A stretch of DNA of 7,677 bases from assembly GCF_036565765.1 (NCBI RefSeq), contig NZ_DATCXP010000032.1. One strand, 5' to 3'. Numbering within the stretch: the first letter of the stretch is position 1; every line of letters begins with the position of its first letter. Shown here one piece after another: positions 6,233 to 7,677 of this stretch. The notes below the pieces were generated by a model, which did not search any database, was not told the DNA's origin, and was given only the letters and a program-made list of their open reading frames with translations. Position numbers and translations under genes: made by a program. Origin of the DNA: Terrimesophilobacter sp036565765. Lineage in GTDB: Bacteria > Actinomycetota > Actinomycetes > Actinomycetales > Microbacteriaceae.

Positions 6233-7561
6233 ATGGAAACCGTGCTCCTCTACATCCTCGGCATCGTCATCGTCGCCGTCGGGCTCGCGATCTCCATCGC
6301 CCTCCACGAGGTGGGGCATCTGGTTCCCGCGAAACTGTTCGGGGTGCGCGTCGGCCAGTACATGATCGGTTTCGGCCCTACCCTGTGGTCGCGGCGGCGC
6401 GGCGAGACGGAGTACGGCTTCAAGGCGATCCCGCTCGGCGGCTACATCTCGATGGCGGGAATGTTCCCGCCCGCGAAGCCGGGAGGCAAGGCGCGCACGG
6501 CGAGCACCGGATTCTTCCAGACCATGGTGCAGGATGCCCGTACCGTGAGTGCGGAGACGGTCCAGGACGGCGAGGAGCACCGCACCTTCTACAAGCTGCC
6601 GGTCTGGAAGCGCGTCGTGATCATGTCCGGCGGGCCGTTCATGAACCTCGTGATCGCGGTTGTCCTGTTCGGGGTCGTGCTGTGCGGTTTTGGCATCCCC
6701 CAGGTGAGCACGACGATCGGGAGCGTCAGCCAGTGCCTCCTGCCCGCCACGAGCGCGCAGACCGCCTGCGAGTCCGGCGATCCGGAGGCGCCGGGTGCGG
6801 CAGCAGGCATCAAGCCGGGGGACCGGCTCGTGAGCATCGACGGGGCACCCGTGGAGAGCTGGACCCAGGCGACGTCCGTCATCCGGAAGTCCCCGGCGAA
6901 GCAGCTGAGCCTCGTGGTCGAGCGGGGTGGCAGGACCATGACGGTGCAGGCCACCCCTGCCCTCACCGAACGGTACGTGTACAACGACCAGAACGAGGTC
7001 GTGAAGGATGCCGCGGGCACGCCGGTCACCGAGAACGTCGGGATGCTCGGCATCACCGCCGCCTACGAGACCGTCCGGCAGCCGGTCACAGCCGTGCTCC
7101 CGGCCGTCGGGAGCAACATCGCCGGGGTCACGAACATCATCCTGCACCTGCCGCAACGCCTCGTGGACATCGCGAACGCGGCGTTCGGCCCGGAGGAGCG
7201 CGACCCGAACGGGCCGATGAGCGTCGTGGGCGTCGGCCGACTGGCCGGGGAGATCACGAGCATCAACACGATCCCGATCGCGGATCGCGCTTCAACCCTG
7301 ATCGGGCTCGTCGCGTCGGTGAACGTCGCGCTGCTCGTGTTCAACCTCATCCCGCTCATGCCCCTCGACGGAGGGCACATCGCCGGCGCTCTGTGGGAGG
7401 GGATCCGGCGTTTCTTCGCGAAGCTCTTCAAGCGGCGCGACCCTGGACCGGTTGATACGGCGAAGGTGATCCCGCTGACCTTCGCGGTCGTGATCCTGCT
7501 GGGCGGGATGAGCCTGCTGCTGATCTACGCCGACATCGTGAAGCCGGTCACGCTGCTCTAG
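6233..7561 (+). CDS. rip1: Site-2 intramembrane zinc protease (Rip1/RseP family)
   Basis: The 442-residue protein is an M50 family membrane metalloprotease that cuts substrates, typically anti-sigma factors, inside the membrane after a first cut by another protease. The zinc site HEVGH spans residues 25-29 (His25, Glu26, His29) in the first membrane helix (about 5-30). A second helix is near 131-155. A PDZ domain follows at about 160-240, with the GAAAGIKPGDRLVSIDG ligand loop at 188-204. The third zinc ligand, Asp379, lies in NLIPLMPLDGGH (371-382). The last helix is about 412-432. ATG 6233 puts the first helix at the very N-terminus, as in the family. The dxr-rip1 order is conserved in actinobacteria and usually followed by ispG. 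Mycobacterial Rip1 controls envelope and stress regulons through sigma factors; the substrates here are unknown. The stop TAG (7559-7561) falls inside a long palindrome. Confidence 0.93.
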   Translation: METVLLYILGIVIVAVGLAISIALHEVGHLVPAKLFGVRVGQYMIGFGPTLWSRRRGETEYGFKAIPLGGYISMAGMFPPAKPGGKARTASTGFFQTMVQDARTVSAETVQDGEEHRTFYKLPVWKRVVIMSGGPFMNLVIAVVLFGVVLCGFGIPQVSTTIGSVSQCLLPATSAQTACESGDPEAPGAAAGIKPGDRLVSIDGAPVESWTQATSVIRKSPAKQLSLVVERGGRTMTVQATPALTERYVYNDQNEVVKDAAGTPVTENVGMLGITAAYETVRQPVTAVLPAVGSNIAGVTNIILHLPQRLVDIANAAFGPEERDPNGPMSVVGVGRLAGEITSINTIPIADRASTLIGLVASVNVALLVFNLIPLMPLDGGHIAGALWEGIRRFFAKLFKRRDPGPVDTAKVIPLTFAVVILLGGMSLLLIYADIVKPVTLL

Positions 7562-7677
7562 TTTGACCAGGCAACGATGCTTTTGGGCGTGATCTTTAGG
7601 TCGCCGCCCATAGACGCCCGCCACACCCGCTACCTAAAGATCACGCCCAAAAGCATCGTTGCCTGGTCAAACTAGAG
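7556..7677. repeat. Perfect 46-bp inverted repeat with 30-base spacer, possible MITE
   Basis: The left arm (7556-7601) and the right arm (7632-7677) are exact reverse complements over 46 bases, with spacer 7602-7631. The outer arm begins CTCTAGTTTGACC and its inner end is GATCTTTAGGT. The arms contain 22 G/C in 46, clearly less than the flanking genes, while the C-rich spacer has 23 G/C in 30. The left arm begins three bases before the rip1 stop, so the last sense codon CTC and the TAG stop are part of it. CTAG occurs in direct orientation at both ends (7558-7561 and 7672-7675), as a 4-bp target duplication would appear around an element at 7562-7671. The right arm reaches the last base of the window, so the outer limit is unknown. 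It is far longer than an ordinary terminator and has no U-tract. Confidence 0.8.

Noticed and set aside
6122..7156. 344-codon minus-strand open frame across the dxr-rip1 junction
   Set aside because: It spans two clear genes in antisense, has shadow-like composition, and no start signals.
7556..7677. Ordinary rho-independent terminator for rip1
   Set aside because: The arms are far too long, the spacer is 30 bases, and no T-run follows the visible part. It may affect termination but is not a standard terminator.
1..7677. tRNA, rRNA or riboswitch
   Set aside because: The gaps between genes are short, and I found no cloverleaf, rRNA segment or known riboswitch core in them.

Overview
The window reads as chromosomal DNA from a high-GC Gram-positive bacterium, most likely an actinobacterium of the Microbacteriaceae or a close relative. 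The coding regions are strongly GC-biased at third positions. GTG starts are common. The dxr plus site-2-protease (rip1) gene pair is a known actinobacterial arrangement, and the proteins resemble microbacterial orthologues as I remember them. No database search was possible, so the taxonomy is an inference.

Left region (1-1159): the window opens in the last 121 codons of a GH13 alpha-glucosidase on the + strand. A compact hairpin repeat begins inside its last two sense codons and includes its stop. A second copy in the opposite orientation lies at 1083-1124. Between the two copies sits one small acidic protein gene of unknown function (570-1070), with less biased codon use and a TTA leucine codon. 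The second repeat also sits between the convergent 3' ends of this gene and the asparaginase gene, so it may double as a two-way terminator.

Middle region (1160-4018): a two-gene amino-acid catabolism operon on the minus strand runs from gabT (GABA aminotransferase) into an asparaginase of the Asparaginase_II family. The two genes overlap by four bases (GTGA). Divergent from gabT is a short OsmC-family thiol peroxidase gene that starts with GTG.

Right region (4019-7677): three + strand genes follow. They are a secreted lipoprotein with two FKBP-type prolyl isomerase domains, dxr (second step of the MEP isoprenoid pathway), and a rip1/rseP-type intramembrane zinc protease. In other actinobacteria ispG usually follows this pair. 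Here the protease stop codon lies inside a perfect 46-bp inverted repeat with a 30-base spacer (7556-7677), which runs exactly to the window edge. Its composition and flanking CTAG direct repeats suggest a miniature transposable element, although a contig-end artefact cannot be excluded.

No complex new enzymatic system is visible. The most unusual material is structural: the long perfect palindrome after rip1, and the pair of inverted REP-like hairpins that bracket the orphan gene.
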